Shown here: positions 1 to 11,497 of the stretch, piece by piece
Numbering within the stretch: position 1 is the stretch's first letter
Layout: each line of letters starts with the position of its first letter
Assembly (NCBI RefSeq): GCF_963678635.1
Contig: NC_087071.1
Span: 15,313,613-15,377,612 of the forward strand
Length of the DNA stretch: 64,000 bases
Source: Symsagittifera roscoffensis
Taxonomy: Eukaryota > Xenacoelomorpha > Acoela > Convolutidae
Direction: 5' to 3'
Notes under the pieces: model-generated
Seen by the model: only the letters and a program-made list of their open reading frames with translations
The model's database searches: none
What the model was told of the DNA's origin: nothing
Program-made: the position numbers and the translations under genes

Positions 1-370
1 TTATTTCTTTTCTCTAGTTTACTGTTACTAGTCTTCATTTACCTTATTTTACTTCAAAGTACTTCTCTTTATTTTTTTATTTAGTTTTACTTAATTTCAT
101 TTCATTTTATATACCTTTAAATATTTTTTTTACCTTATAAGTTTTTTAATATTTTACCTAGATATTCAAAGAGATATTTTCTTCATACTTTCTTACACAC
201 ATATATAAAAACCCACAAACACACTTTTTCATTTTTATAACTACATAATCTCTTCGATCGATTAGCTGGTGAAATTGTTAATTTTTAAAGTCACAAAAAG
301 ACAATTCAATTCCCAAAAGTAAGTGAACCCAACGTACAGTGGTAATGATAGATAGCTTGAGTTTTGTCTT
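1..370. other. AT-rich sequence without recognised gene
   Basis: T-rich sequence with long T runs. No coding frame, RNA gene or repeat was recognised. It may be the inner, more diverged part of the Polinton remnant that follows, but I see no alignment to the intact copy here. Confidence 0.4.
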
Positions 371-697
371 TTAGACTTTTTTAGTTTCCGGCGGTAAATA
401 ACCAAACGAACTGCTGGAAACACTATTCTTTAGTAAAAATGCACAAAGTTTTTGCAAAAGGTCGGTGCATTTTTTCATGTTTCCCTTTTTCCTTTTTCCA
501 CTCGTCTTATCGCTATTTAAACTTCCATTCCCCTCTCGAGAAACGCGGCATACTGTTCCTCCCCGGTTTGAAACTTCGAGTTTTTGTATGCTGGGAAACC
601 CTCTAAATTGTATAAGTTGTTTATCAATATTTTCAATACACCAAGTTTCCTCTAATTTCATTTTTTTTTTCATTTCAAAATTTGACAACTTTATCAT
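371..697 (-). pseudogene. Decayed outermost Polinton ORF (homologue of 55210-55779)
   Basis: The first ~25 residues (M-I-K-L-S-N-F-E, then M-K-L-E-E-T-W-C) match the start of the 189-residue ORF at the right end of the intact Polinton (M-I-N-L-S-N-F-E, then M-K-L-E-G-T-W-C). After that the reading frame departs from the homologue, and the DNA similarity continues in another frame, so at least one indel has broken it. The function of the family is not known to me. The ORF lies just inside the terminal repeat, as its intact homologue does. Confidence 0.7.
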
Positions 698-998
698 CTG
701 CTATAACTTGCCCAGAAACAGCCGCCTTTAGAGGGTGATTTCAATTTACAATTTACTGCCTTTTTACCATAAAAATAGCACAAGTTGGGAAAACAGTTTA
801 CTGCTGCCAAAAATTAAGCTACGCTCCCAAATTAGCCGGCGAGTTTTTATTATAACCATAAAACTCAATTCCACTTTCACTTACAAATTTAAACCAGCTC
901 GAAAGACCATTAGCCCGAAACAAATATAACAATTAATAAGATTTATATAGTTAACCAGAACCAATAATTAGGACCTTAAAAAATGGAATTAGAAAAAA

Positions 999-1212
999 TT
1001 GTATATCGTCCCCCTTGTTGTTAAGCTAAGCTTAGCAAGATCCTAAGTAGGAGGTCTTTTGCTTTTTGGGTGCAAAAATTCTTCGGTAACAAATTCCTAG
1101 GATGAGGGTCCTTCAAAAAACTGAGGACCTCTTTCGTAGGAATTTGCATTATGTGAAGACTATTCCTTAGGGAGGACCCCCATTGGGTTCCGGGACACGA
1201 TACAATACTACT
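999..1212. repeat. Polinton terminal inverted repeat, orphan copy
   Basis: This stretch matches 56075-56290 and, inverted, 28471-28670. It contains the paired segments TCCTAGGAT / rev-comp and the outer arms TTGTATATCG ... CGATACAATA, so it can fold back on itself like the other two copies. It marks the end of the remnant at 1212. Confidence 0.8.
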
Positions 1213-1811
1213 AACAATGAAATATACAACTCAAAAATTTGCTTAAAACAACAAAAAATTGATAACTCTTGCTGGAAAAGAAAACTATGTGATGATAAAA
1301 AAGTGCTTAGATCAGTTTAATATTTCAATTGAAAGAAATTTAAAAAACGTTATCCTCAGTTTCAATAGAAAATTGTTGTATGTGTTTTAGATTCTTGCTT
1401 AGAACTATTTTAGATAAGAGTGAGTCATGGTTGCTTTTACTATGTGGGACTTTTTTTGAAAATCCAGGTTTGGTTGATGATTTAAGCTCTTATTTATTTT
1501 ATCATTGAATGTTGAGATGTTCTGTGAGAAGTTTTTTTGTGCGTCTTCTAGATTAGGAGGGATTTAATTTCCAAATTAAACAGTTTAAGATAGTGATTTT
1601 TAAAATTTGGCAGAAGAACTTTTTGCTATGTCAGCTAATCCGGGTATGTTTTGTCTTTACGATAACGAGAGTTTTTTTATTTCGAGGCGCTAATTTAGTT
1701 TAATTGGATTGAATTTTACTTCTTACTATTTCTTGATTGCACCGTAGATGGTACTTGATTTCTTTTCAATTAACATTTTTTATCCAAAAAAAAACGAAAT
1801 AATGTTAGCTT
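1213..1811. other. Unannotated AT-rich spacer
   Basis: No gene, RNA or repeat recognised between the Polinton remnant and the first foldback element. The sequence is AT-rich and open frames are short. Confidence 0.5.
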
Positions 1812-2732
1812 CCCGGGTTGACCTCCATAGACCAAAAATGCTAATCATACAATTCCATAAACTAAGTCTATGAAAAACCACTAATCATACATTTTTCATA
1901 CATTTTGCAAAAAAGGTTTCGTCGAGTTTTCGAAAATTTTTCACTTGTTTTGGCATAAACTTTGGGTGTATCGTACTAAAGTTTAAAAAAAAACGTTTTG
2001 TCAAAAAATGCTGATCATACAATTTTCATATAGCATTTCTTCGATGGCGACGACAAATTTTTTTCAAAGTATTTTTGAAATTGCCTCCAAAAGTTTTTTT
2101 GTGTTTTTTTTTCAGAGAAATTGATTTTTGTACTCAAACAAATATTTTTGAAAAAAAATTTGCATGCAAAATTTATTTTTTGTGTGTATAACGTAGTCCT
2201 GGATTTACTAAAGTTGGATTTTTTTCCCTTTTCTCTTCCTTACTTTTTCAAAAACGCTTTAATTTTCTCTTTCTTTTGTATGACATGCTTCATATGCCTT
2301 GATCATTATCTGGGAATTTGAATTTTTAAAATTTAGAAATAATCATCTTTGAAAATGTTTGCCAAAGTTTAAAAGTTCGTTACTTTCGTTATATTATTTT
2401 TGTGAGACAGAATTAAAACATTTCAGGCTGTTTCCAATGCATTTTCAATGCGAGACGGTCAAACCTTTGGTTACTACGTTTGATTAACCAAGGTTTATGT
2501 CAATTAGGTTCGGTTACGAAGACAGCCAAAGTTTTTTCAGAAATTAATAAGTGAAAAATCAGTATTTATGGTTTATGGAAAAATGCTAGTCATACAATTT
2601 CCATATATGAAAAAATACTAATCATAGACCTTTCATGCAACTTTTTGTTCTTATTGAATTGCATGAAAAGTGTATGTTTAGCCTTTTTCCATATATGAAA
2701 ATTGTATGACTAGCTTTTTTGGTCAACCCGGG
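1812..2732. mobile_element. Foldback MITE-like element, copy A
   Basis: A 921-bp non-coding element starts CCCGGGTTGACC and ends GGTCAACCCGGG, with inverted ends that continue into motifs of the type ATCATACAATTTCCATA and its complement near 1840-2040 and 2585-2710. Its interior (for example the GCATGCAAAATTTA ... ACGTAGTCCTGGAT stretch at about 2161-2210) is found inverted at about 57870-57955 in copy B. No ORF that looks like a transposase is present, so it would depend on enzymes supplied elsewhere. The target duplication is not clear. Confidence 0.75.
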
Positions 2733-5700
2733 TTTAATTCTGACAACTTAGTTTTTTTTCAATTCATTTCTGGCCAGTTCTTCAAATTCAAACTAGCTCA
2801 ATTTCAAATCAGCTCAATGTAATTTCAATTCTTTGAAAGCAACTTTTCTCCGAAGCTCTTTTGAAAGAGAGAAAAAATCAGGAAATCATGTTTTGACACG
2901 TACAGTTGTTGGGACACTTCGGAAAATTTTCTCGCTTTTCGTTGATTTCTGAATTGTAAGCTTTGCTGACAAAATTCTTAGCAGCTAGGAGAAATGAAAT
3001 CATGAGTTTATTTGCGAGTTTTTGAAATACTTTTGGATCGAATTTTTTTCAACTGGTTTGATCTTTTTATGCAAAAGTTCGTTTTGCAAGAACAAACTTT
3101 GGATTGGTGAGATTAAATTGAAAAAATCTAAAAAAAATGTTACGAAAATATAATTTTTGCACAAAGATTTGAAAATTTCTCGTTTTTAAATGGTATCGGC
3201 TTTTTTTGTTTTTTGCTTTTATCGACATTCTTTCATTTCAGATGGTTCGTTCGAAACAGTTTTGCTGCTTCTCGGGTTTTGTTTAGTAACGGTGTCAATT
3301 TTTAGTTCATTTTTTGCTCATGAAAGCTTTTGGTATTACCAATTTATTGTTTTTTTTTCTGTAAAAGTTTGTCAGGAGATTTCATAAATTAACGGAACCA
3401 ATTTATGGTTCACTTTGTGGTGATTGTTTTGCTTTAGTTTGACGGAGATTAGACTTGAAACGACGTTACTCTGGTCTATTGTTAATTTTTTTACCAACGA
3501 AATTGGCGTTGATTGTTCTCTGAAATGACTGGGTCAGTTTTTGCTGGTTAGGATAGTTCTACTAAAACTTCGAAGTTGGAAGAAGAGTTTTCGGTTAGGT
3601 TCTCTATATGTTTTAGGTTTTTGTTTTCTGAATGAAGCGAGGGTAGAATTAGAAAGCCTTAATTGTGTTTTCAGCAACTGATTTGATGTTGGTAATTTTC
3701 GTCGGTAACAAAAAGATCGTCTCAGTTAGTTACTGTGAAATTTATTTGTAACTATCAGAACTTGAGTACTGTTGCTATTAGAAACGAAAGTTTTTGCTCG
3801 AATAAATTATCTTGTAAGTTATGATTTCAGTTTAGTGTTTTTTTTAAACTAAAATTTTCAATTTGGTAGAAGGGCTTGAAAACTAAAAAATGGGACCAAA
3901 GATTTTTGTAATACGAAATGTTACTACATTACGAAGTAAAAACGAAAAAAAAAAGAAAAACCTGTATGCCAATTCTCGCATACCTGTTTCAAATTTTCAG
4001 TTTCAATTATAAAAATTGAATATAGAACTATGTCCAATATTTTTTAAAAAATGTAACGGATTAAACACTTTTTCTTTTTTCAAAACTATGGAGTGGTTCT
4101 GCGAGCTTTTTTTAAACTGATAACAAAGTTTTAATTGATCGATTTTGATGACACATTTTTCTTTATTTGGACCACTAGGTTTTAAGTTTCCAATATAATC
4201 AATTTTCTTTTCTTAGGGGTGTGAAGACTAAACATTGAAAAAATTGATTGGAAGATTACTGGATAGGTTCACACGAAAAATTACGGAATTCTCTGGTGGG
4301 CTTTACTAATTTCATGTGTGTCTGTTGGGTGATGACGGCCTTTTTATTCTGGGGCCTTTTAATCATTCAACTATCATACCTTTAGCGAAAATGGTGTCAT
4401 CGAGTTATCGAAATTTTTTTCACTTGTTTTGGCATAAATTTTTTGGTGTATCGTACAAAAATTTTTTAAAAGTTTTTGTCAAAAATGCTGATCATACAAT
4501 TTTCATATAGCATTTCTTTGATGGCGACGATTTCAATATCTGGTATTTTTAAATTTTTAATTTTAGAAATAACCATCTTTGGAAATGTTTGCCAAAATTT
4601 AAAAAATCGTTACTTTCGTTATATATTTTTATGTGAGACAGAATTAAAACATTTCAGGCTGTTTCCAATGCATTTTCAATGCGAGACGGTCAAAAATTTG
4701 GTTACTACGTTTGAGTAACCATGGTTTATGTCAATTGTGTTTGGTTACGAAGACAGCCAAAAATTTTTGAGAAATCATTTCTGGCCAGTTCTTCAAATTG
4801 AAATTAGTTCATTTTCAAATCAGCTCAATGTAATTTCAATTCTTTGAAAGCAACCTTTCTCCGAAAGAGAGAAAAAATCAAGAAATCATGTTGGAAACTT
4901 CGTACAGTTTTTCACACGTACAGTTGTTGGGACACTTCGGAAAGTTTTCTCGCTTTTCGTTGATTTCTGAATTGCAAGCTGTGCTGACAAAATTCTTAGC
5001 AGCTAGGATGAATGAAATCATGAGTTTTTGAAATATTAATTGGATCGAATTTTTTCAACTAGTTTGAGTTTTTTATGCAAAAGGTCGTTTTGCAAGAACA
5101 AACTTTGGATTGGTGAGATTAAATTGAAAAATTCTAAAAAAGTGTTACGAAAATGATAATTTTTGCACAAAGATTTGAAAATTTCTCGTTTTTAAATGGT
5201 ATCGGCTTTTTTTGTTTTTTGCCCTTATCGACATTCTTTCATTTCAGATGGTTCGTTCGGAACAGTTTTGCTGCTTCTCGAGTTTTGTTTAGTAACGGTG
5301 TCAATTTTTAATTCATTTTTTGCTCATGAAAGATTTTGGTACTACCAATTTATTGTTTTTTTTTTCTGTAAAACTTTGTCAGAGATTTCATAAATTAACG
5401 GAACCAATTTATGGTTTTTTTTGTGGTGATTGTTTTGCTTAAGTTTGAAGGAGATTAGACTTGAAACGACGTTACTCTGGTCTATTGTTAATTTTTTTTA
5501 CCAACGAAATTGGCGTTGATTGTTCTCTGAAATGACTGGGTTAGTTTTTGCTGGTTAGGATAATTCTTCTAAAACTTCGAAGTCGGAAGAAGAGTTTTTG
5601 GTTAGATTCTCTATATGTTTTAGGTTTTTGTTTTCTGAATGAAGAGAGGGTAGAATTAGAAAGCCTTAGTTGTGTTTTCAGCAACTGATTTGATGTTGGT

Positions 5701-8125
5701 ATATTTCTTCGGTAACAAAAAGATAGTCTGAGTTGATTACTGTGAAATTTATTCGTAACTATCGAAACTTGAGTACTGTTGCTATTAGAAACGAAAGTCT
5801 GAAGTATTCTCTCGAATGAAATATCTTGTAAGTTATGATACAGCTTAGTTTTTTTTAAACTAATATTTTCAATTTGGTAAAAGGGCTTGAAAACTAAAAA
5901 ATGGGACCGAAGGTTTTAGTAATACGAAATGCGACTACATTACGAAGTAAAAACGCAAAAAAACCTGTATGCAAATTCTCGCATACCTGTTTCAAATTTT
6001 CAGTTTCAATTAAAAAAATGCATTTACATTTAGAACTATGTCCAATTGTTTTTTGAAAATGTAACGATTAAACACTTGTTCTTTTTTCAAAACCATGGAG
6101 TGGTTCTGCGAGCTTTTTTTAAACTGATAACAAAGTTTCAATTGATCGATTTTGATGACACATTTTTCTTTATTTGGACCACTAGTTTTTAAGTTTCCAA
6201 TATAATCAGTTTTCTTATCTTAGGGGTGTGAAGACTAAACATTGAAAAAATTGATTGGGAGATTACTGGATAGGTTCACACGAAAAATTAGGGAATTCTC
6301 TGGTGGGTTTTACTAATTTCATGTGTGTCTGTTGGGTGATGACGGCCTTTTTATTCTGGGGCCTTTTAATCATACATCTATCATACATTTAGCAAAAATG
6401 GTGTCATCGAGTTTTCGAAAATTTTTTCATTTGTTTTGGCATACATTTTTTGGTGTATCGTACAAAAATTTTAAAAAAATTTTTGTCAAAAAATGCTGAT
6501 CATACAATTTTCATATAGCATTTCTTTGATGGCGACGATTTTAAAATCTGGTATTTTGAAATTTTTAATTTTAGAAATAACCATCTTTGGAAATGTTTGC
6601 CAAAATTTAAAAAATCGTTACTTTCGTTATATATTTTTTTGTGAGAGAGAATTAAAACATTTCAGGCTGTTTCCAATGCATTTTCAATGCGAGACCGTCA
6701 AACTTTTGGTTACTACGTTTGAGTAACCATGGTTTATGTCAATTGTGTTTGGTTAAGAAGACAGCCAAAAATTTTTGAGAAATCATTTCTGGCCAGTTCT
6801 TCAAATTGAAACTATTTCATTTTCAAACCAGCTCAATGTAATTTCAATTCTTTGAAAGCAACCTTTCTCCGAAGCTCTTTTCAAAGAGAGAAAAAATCAA
6901 GAAATCATGTTGGAAACTTCGTACAGTTTTTCACACGTACAGTTGTTGGGACACTTCGGAAAATTTTCTCGCTTTTCGTTGATTTCTGAATTACAAACTG
7001 TGCTGACAAAATTCTTAGCAGCTAGGATAAAGGAAATCATGAGTTTTTGAAATACTAATTGGATCGAATTTTTTGAACTAGTTTGATTTTTTATGCAAAA
7101 GGTCGTTTTGCAAGAACAAACTTTGGATTGGTGAGATCAAATTGAAAAATTCTAAAAAAGTGTTACGAAAATAATAATTTTTGCACAAAGATTTGAAAAT
7201 TTCTCGTTTTTAAATGGTATCGGCTTTTTTTTTTTTTTGCTTTTATCGACATTCTTTCATTTCAGATGGTTCGTTTGAAACAGTTTTGCTGCTTCTCGGG
7301 TTTTGTTTAGTAACGGTGTCAATTTTTAGTTCATTTTTCGCTCATGAAAGCTTTTGGTAATACCAATTTATTGTTTTTTTTTTCTGTAAAAGATTGTAAA
7401 ATTTATGGTTCACTTTGTGGTGATTGTTTTGCTTTAGTTTGACGGAGATTAGACTTGAAACGACGTTACTCTGGTCTATTGTTAATTTTTTTACCAACGA
7501 AATTGGCGTTGATTGTTCTCTGAGTTAGAAACGACTTAGAAACGAAAGTCTGAAGTTTTCTCTCGAATGAAATATCTTGTAAGTTTTGATACAGTTTAGT
7601 TTTTTTTTCAAACTAATAGTTTCAATTTGGTAAAAGGGCTTGAAAACTAAAAATTGGGACAGAAGATTTTAGTAATACGAAATGTAACTACATTACGAAG
7701 TAAAAACGAAAAAAAAAACGAAAAACCTGTATGCAAATTCTCGCATACCTGTTTCAAATTTTCAGTTTCAATTAAAAAAATGCATTTTCATTTAGAACTA
7801 TGTCCAGTTTTTTTTTGAAAATGTAACGGATTAAACACTTGTTCTTTTTTCAAAACCATGGTGTGGTTCTGCGATTTTTTTTAAAACTGATAACAAAGTT
7901 TTAATTGAACGATTTTGATGACACATTTTTTCTATATTTGGACCACTAATTTTTAAGTTTCCAATATAATCAGTTTTCTTATTTTGGGGGTGTGATGACT
8001 AAACATTAAAAAAATTGGTTGCAAAATTACTGGATAGGTTCTCACGAAAAATTAGGGAATTCTCTGGTGGGCTTAACTAATTTCATGTGTGTCTGTTGGG
8101 TGATGACGGCCTTTTGATTCTGGGT
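1905..8125. repeat. Three tandem units of about 2.0 kb
   Basis: A long stretch recurs with anchors at about 1935, 4400 and 6413, and again at 3190, 5196 and 7210. The second and third units are about 2.0 kb apart; the first spacing is ~2.47 kb because unit 1 holds the fuller copy of the foldback element. Unit 3 lacks about 260 bp after 7521. Short in-frame translations recur in each unit with the same indel pattern as non-coding DNA, so they are not taken as genes. A diverged copy of the unit's last ~90 bp lies at about 27685-27775. Confidence 0.85.
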
Positions 8126-8383
8126 TTTTTCTTCCTTTGGCATACATCTAGACTCGGATAGAGTTGAAATGATTTTTTTTAAATTTCACCTTGGCCGTCT
8201 GTGTTAAATGTTATTTCTCTTTTTAGATAATTTATAATTTAAATCCTTCTTTTTTGCGAAATAATTTTTAGTTGAAACTTGCTTGTAAGCAAACTCGATA
8301 AAACATGGGCACTGCAATGGATACTATTATGTTTGTTCCTGTAAAAAATATCATTCAAAAAGGTTTCATAATTATTAATTTAG

Positions 8384-8387
8384 AAAG
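8384..8387. repeat. Target site duplication AAAG, left
   Basis: AAAG directly precedes the left LTR (TGAGTTAGG...) and also directly follows the right LTR at 27030-27033. A 4-bp duplication fits a Ty3/Gypsy-type integrase. Confidence 0.75.
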
Positions 8388-8798
8388 TGAGTTAGGACCG
8401 AAGTGGTTAACTCATAGAGTAATTTCGGATAGGGTACACCGTCTGCTCGTCACGCTATCTTATTTTCGGCCGGATAGATTCGTGCAACTTCTTAGTCTAA
8501 TACCGATCCTAATCTTACTCTTATACTATCTAGTCTCAGGTTGTTTAACTAGTCTCTGCTAGACTCAATAGATCTAAGGTATACTGGTTTATTGCGGCTG
8601 CTAAAGTCTTCTTGGAGAGTCCAACTAATTTCTAAGTTAAATTCAAATCTCTCTGGTGCTGAAATTACAAGTAATTTCAGCACTTACAAATAAGTGGATT
8701 GTTAGTCAGATGGATCATGATTGGTTAATATTAAATACTTTACAGTGGTAAAATATCTAATTTATCCAATCATAAAATGTAGTTTAAATCAGGTTCCA
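8388..8798 (-). repeat. LTR, left copy (3' LTR)
   Basis: 411 bp starting TGAGTTAGG and ending GGTTCCA on the plus strand, so it has TG...CA ends on both strands. It matches 26619-27029 apart from three visible substitutions (about 8493, 8554, 8567). Near 8657-8682 it contains a near-perfect 12-bp stem with a 2-base loop (TGCTGAAATTAC / GTAATTTCAGCA). On the minus strand the bases just before it read GGATGGG, a weak polypurine tract. Confidence 0.93.
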
Positions 8799-10396
8799 CC
8801 CATCCGGGTTTTACAGAGTTTTTTAGAATTGTCTTTCTGCAATTCGAATGATGGATGATGGACGTTGGTATTTGGCGAACATCATATTTTTTTTTGGGTT
8901 CTCTTGTTAGAGAAGTTCCAGGTCCAATCGTTGTATCTTTAAAAGACAATGACTGGTTCTTTGCAACAAACTCAAATTCTGATTTCAGAATGGTTGGCTA
9001 TGACGGGTTTTTCTGTTTCACTCGGAGAACTTCTTTTGTGTTTGACCTTGTCTGGGAATGGCGTGGAGGTTGTGCGTGGAGGGGATGCCTGTTTACTCGT
9101 ATCTGTACGTATACTTGAACATCGAGGTGGTCATTGGTCTGGTTCAATGAAGTCCTTTTCTGCGAAGTCAAGTCGTACTCTAAATCCTTTGAGTTGTGAT
9201 TGTGAGCGGCATATTGATTGTGGTTGGCCATTCTTTTTCGAGTGTAGTGGGGTCGTTTTGTCTTTGGATGTTCGTCTTTGGTGTTGTATGCTGATCTATA
9301 TATTGCATAGTATAATTTACTTTTTATAAAACTTTTATTAGTTTGATGTTTTAATTATGATTTTGGTTAGTTGTTTTCACAAAAGCTTTTTGTTTTAGTT
9401 CGGTTATTTTGAAGAGTTACTCACCCTTGAGTAGCTCTTATTAAAAATAGGAGTGTAGTCACAAAGCGTGGATGTAGCGCGGTGGGTTAGGCCGGCTATA
9501 GAGCATGCTCAGGACGTCCTCTTCTGGTGGGTTAGGCCAGGAGTGGGAGTATGATTGCATGCGGTTTCTGTGAGAGGTCCTGTTATGTGATAACGTTTTA
9601 TGTTGGGTTTGTTGTGGTTTTTCTTATGTTTTGTTGGTTGTGTCCTTTTTTCAAAAATCAAATTGTTTTTGGTATGGGTTTGTCTTTCGACTTTTTTGTG
9701 TTTTATTATTTCTTTCTTAGACTTTATAATAGTCTTCAAAAGAATAAATTATCCAGTTTTAAACTGGGTTAATCCGGTTTGGGTACCGTTGGTTTCCTTT
9801 TCTTTGTCATGCAGTTATTCTATGATTTGTGGTGTTTAGTAAGCTGCGTTGGTTAGTTTTGTTTAGTATATAGTTCCTTTCCAACCGGGTTAAAGGAAAG
9901 TTTGAAACGTGTTATCTTGTGTTAGAGTTGTTGAGTGTGAAAGCTTGAAACTGAAATTCATTATTTTAAACAATTCTTCGTGGGCGAGCTGTGCTAGTGT
10001 GGATAGAATTTGTGTGCGAATGAATGAAAATATCAAAAGGTTAGTACTGCATTTTTGTTTTATCAATTTACTACATAGAATTTCAATTTAATTGCTAGTT
10101 GTTGGGAAAAATTAAGTTACAAATTTTCATCATTATTAGATTTACTGCTTGTGGGGGAAAAAATTTATAAATTAAATTACTGCATTGGTATGAATTTTAT
10201 TTAATTTGTTTGGTGCAAAGTATTAATAAAGTTTTAAACAGTTTGAAGAAGTTTCCTATTTTTTATTTTTCTTTTGTGTATTTTTCAGATGATCGTTGGA
10301 TGAAGGCTAAAATTCTAAAGAAGACATGGATAAAGAATGGTTAGTGTTTTATTTTGAATTTGTTAGTTAATAAAATGTATAATTCATACTTACCTG
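8799..10396 (-). other. 3' region of the retroelement without a clear gene
   Basis: This 1.6-kb stretch lies between the last long ORF and the 3' LTR. Short frames occur on both strands (for example 8949-9329 plus and 8998-9231 minus), but none resembles a known family. Two copies of GGTGGGTTAGGCC lie 46 bp apart near 9480-9540. Consensus splice signals are present on both strands: CAG|GTAAGTATG on the minus strand at 10393, straight after the stop of the last ORF, and TTTTTCAG| on the plus strand at 10290. It may be a long 3' untranslated region. Confidence 0.5.
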
Positions 10397-11464
10397 TTAG
10401 TCGTCGGGGGAGAAACCGTGGGGGAAGTTGTCGTGGATTAGGTCGGAAGTTGTTAGTAATTTTGCTAATATGCGGATGATGTTTTTAGTTTGAAGCAGTG
10501 GCCAAAGCAATTGAAGTGCTTTAATGGTTGTTAGTTCTTCAGTGCCAACTGCAAACTCATAAGGTGTGTTTTGGATGAGATTATATAATTTGTGATTGAA
10601 TTTAGTGTTGTGGATGAATTCTAATATGGGGATTTCTATAGGTTGAACAAATTCGTGTGGGATAAGGAAGGGTCTGGATTCTTCTGCGTTGAAGGTCTTC
10701 GTGATGGGACAAAAAATATACATTTGGGTTATGGGGTCGTAATTGCAAAGAATACCATGAAGGTTAGTATCTTTAATGCAATATGTGAAGTTAAGAAAAA
10801 ATGGTGAAGTGTATTTGGAATTAATAAATTGAAAACGGTGGTGTGGTTGTCTTGATGGAGTGTGTAGGTCAAAGTGATTTTGGATAAAGCGATAATATGT
10901 ATATGTGTGAATTTGTTTAGTGCGTAACATAATATCGTGTGAGCAGTGCAAATCTCGTTCATGTGGTGCAAGGAAACGAAAGGATAGTGAAAATAATTGA
11001 AAGAGTTCTTTAAAGCTTTCGTAGGCTTGTGTGTCGGTTAGTGCCTCTGAAATGATGTGGTCAAATTTGCGATCAAAGATATTGAGTGTAAATACATATG
11101 GTGTTTTAATGAAGAATTTTTCTGTGATTTGTGGGTTAGCGAAGCGATCATCATCTAAAAATTGGTCTTGGTTAGTTCGGATGATGTTATGATCGTAATT
11201 TTCTAGCGTATATTCGTTAGCTCGGGGTGCAGTGTATGTCTTTAGTGATTTTTTATATCCGATGTAAGTAAATTGTCTATGTGTTAGTGGTGTAGTGAGT
11301 CGATATAGCATATCTTTAATTCGGTCTATATTGATGTGAGTGTTAGATAAAGGTAGGCAAAAGGGGTTAGTAAAATGATAATATGAGGTCGAAGGAAAGG
11401 TAGGCATTAAAACGTGTTCGTCTACAAAACTACGTGTGTCGTTAGTGTCGTGAGGGGTGTTCAA
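10397..11464 (-). CDS. Unknown 355-residue ORF downstream of env
   Basis: I do not recognise this protein. The frame is open for about 355 residues. Its first codon as drawn is TTG; the first ATG in frame is about residue 20, and the frame is closed by a TAA just upstream, so it may be reached by splicing or by a frameshift from the preceding Pro/Ser/Thr-rich ORF. It is rich in Phe, Tyr, His, Asn and Thr, with no signal peptide, long hydrophobic helix or cysteine-rich motif. It is the last long ORF before the 3' LTR, the position where some retroviruses carry accessory genes. A strong splice donor (CAG|GTAAGT) follows its stop codon directly. Its composition matches the rest of the element's minus-strand genes, which supports it being coding. 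Confidence 0.6.
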   Translation of the reverse strand: MNTPHDTNDTRSFVDEHVLMPTFPSTSYYHFTNPFCLPLSNTHINIDRIKDMLYRLTTPLTHRQFTYIGYKKSLKTYTAPRANEYTLENYDHNIIRTNQDQFLDDDRFANPQITEKFFIKTPYVFTLNIFDRKFDHIISEALTDTQAYESFKELFQLFSLSFRFLAPHERDLHCSHDIMLRTKQIHTYTYYRFIQNHFDLHTPSRQPHHRFQFINSKYTSPFFLNFTYCIKDTNLHGILCNYDPITQMYIFCPITKTFNAEESRPFLIPHEFVQPIEIPILEFIHNTKFNHKLYNLIQNTPYEFAVGTEELTTIKALQLLWPLLQTKNIIRILAKLLTTSDLIHDNFPHGFSPDD

Positions 11465-11497
11465 AGTATATTATGGAAATGAGGGTAAGGTGATAGC

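Larger units (their letters stand above)
371..1212. mobile_element. Right-end fragment of a second Polinton
   Basis: From about 600 to 1212 the sequence follows the right end of the intact Polinton (about 55690-56290) in the same orientation: the start of the outermost ORF, the short non-coding stretch and then the terminal repeat ending in ...ACGATACAATACTACT. From 371 to 600 the similarity is weaker. The fragment ends at the same terminal base as the intact element. Its other end lies outside the window or has been lost, so no target duplication can be checked. Divergence is clearly higher than between the duplicated blocks of the intact Polinton, so this is an older insertion of the same family. 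Confidence 0.75.

Noticed and set aside
3190-3387. Repeated 65-residue frame present in each ~2-kb unit (3190, 5196, 7210)
   Set aside because: Phe-rich shadow of T-rich DNA; indels between units do not respect the frame.
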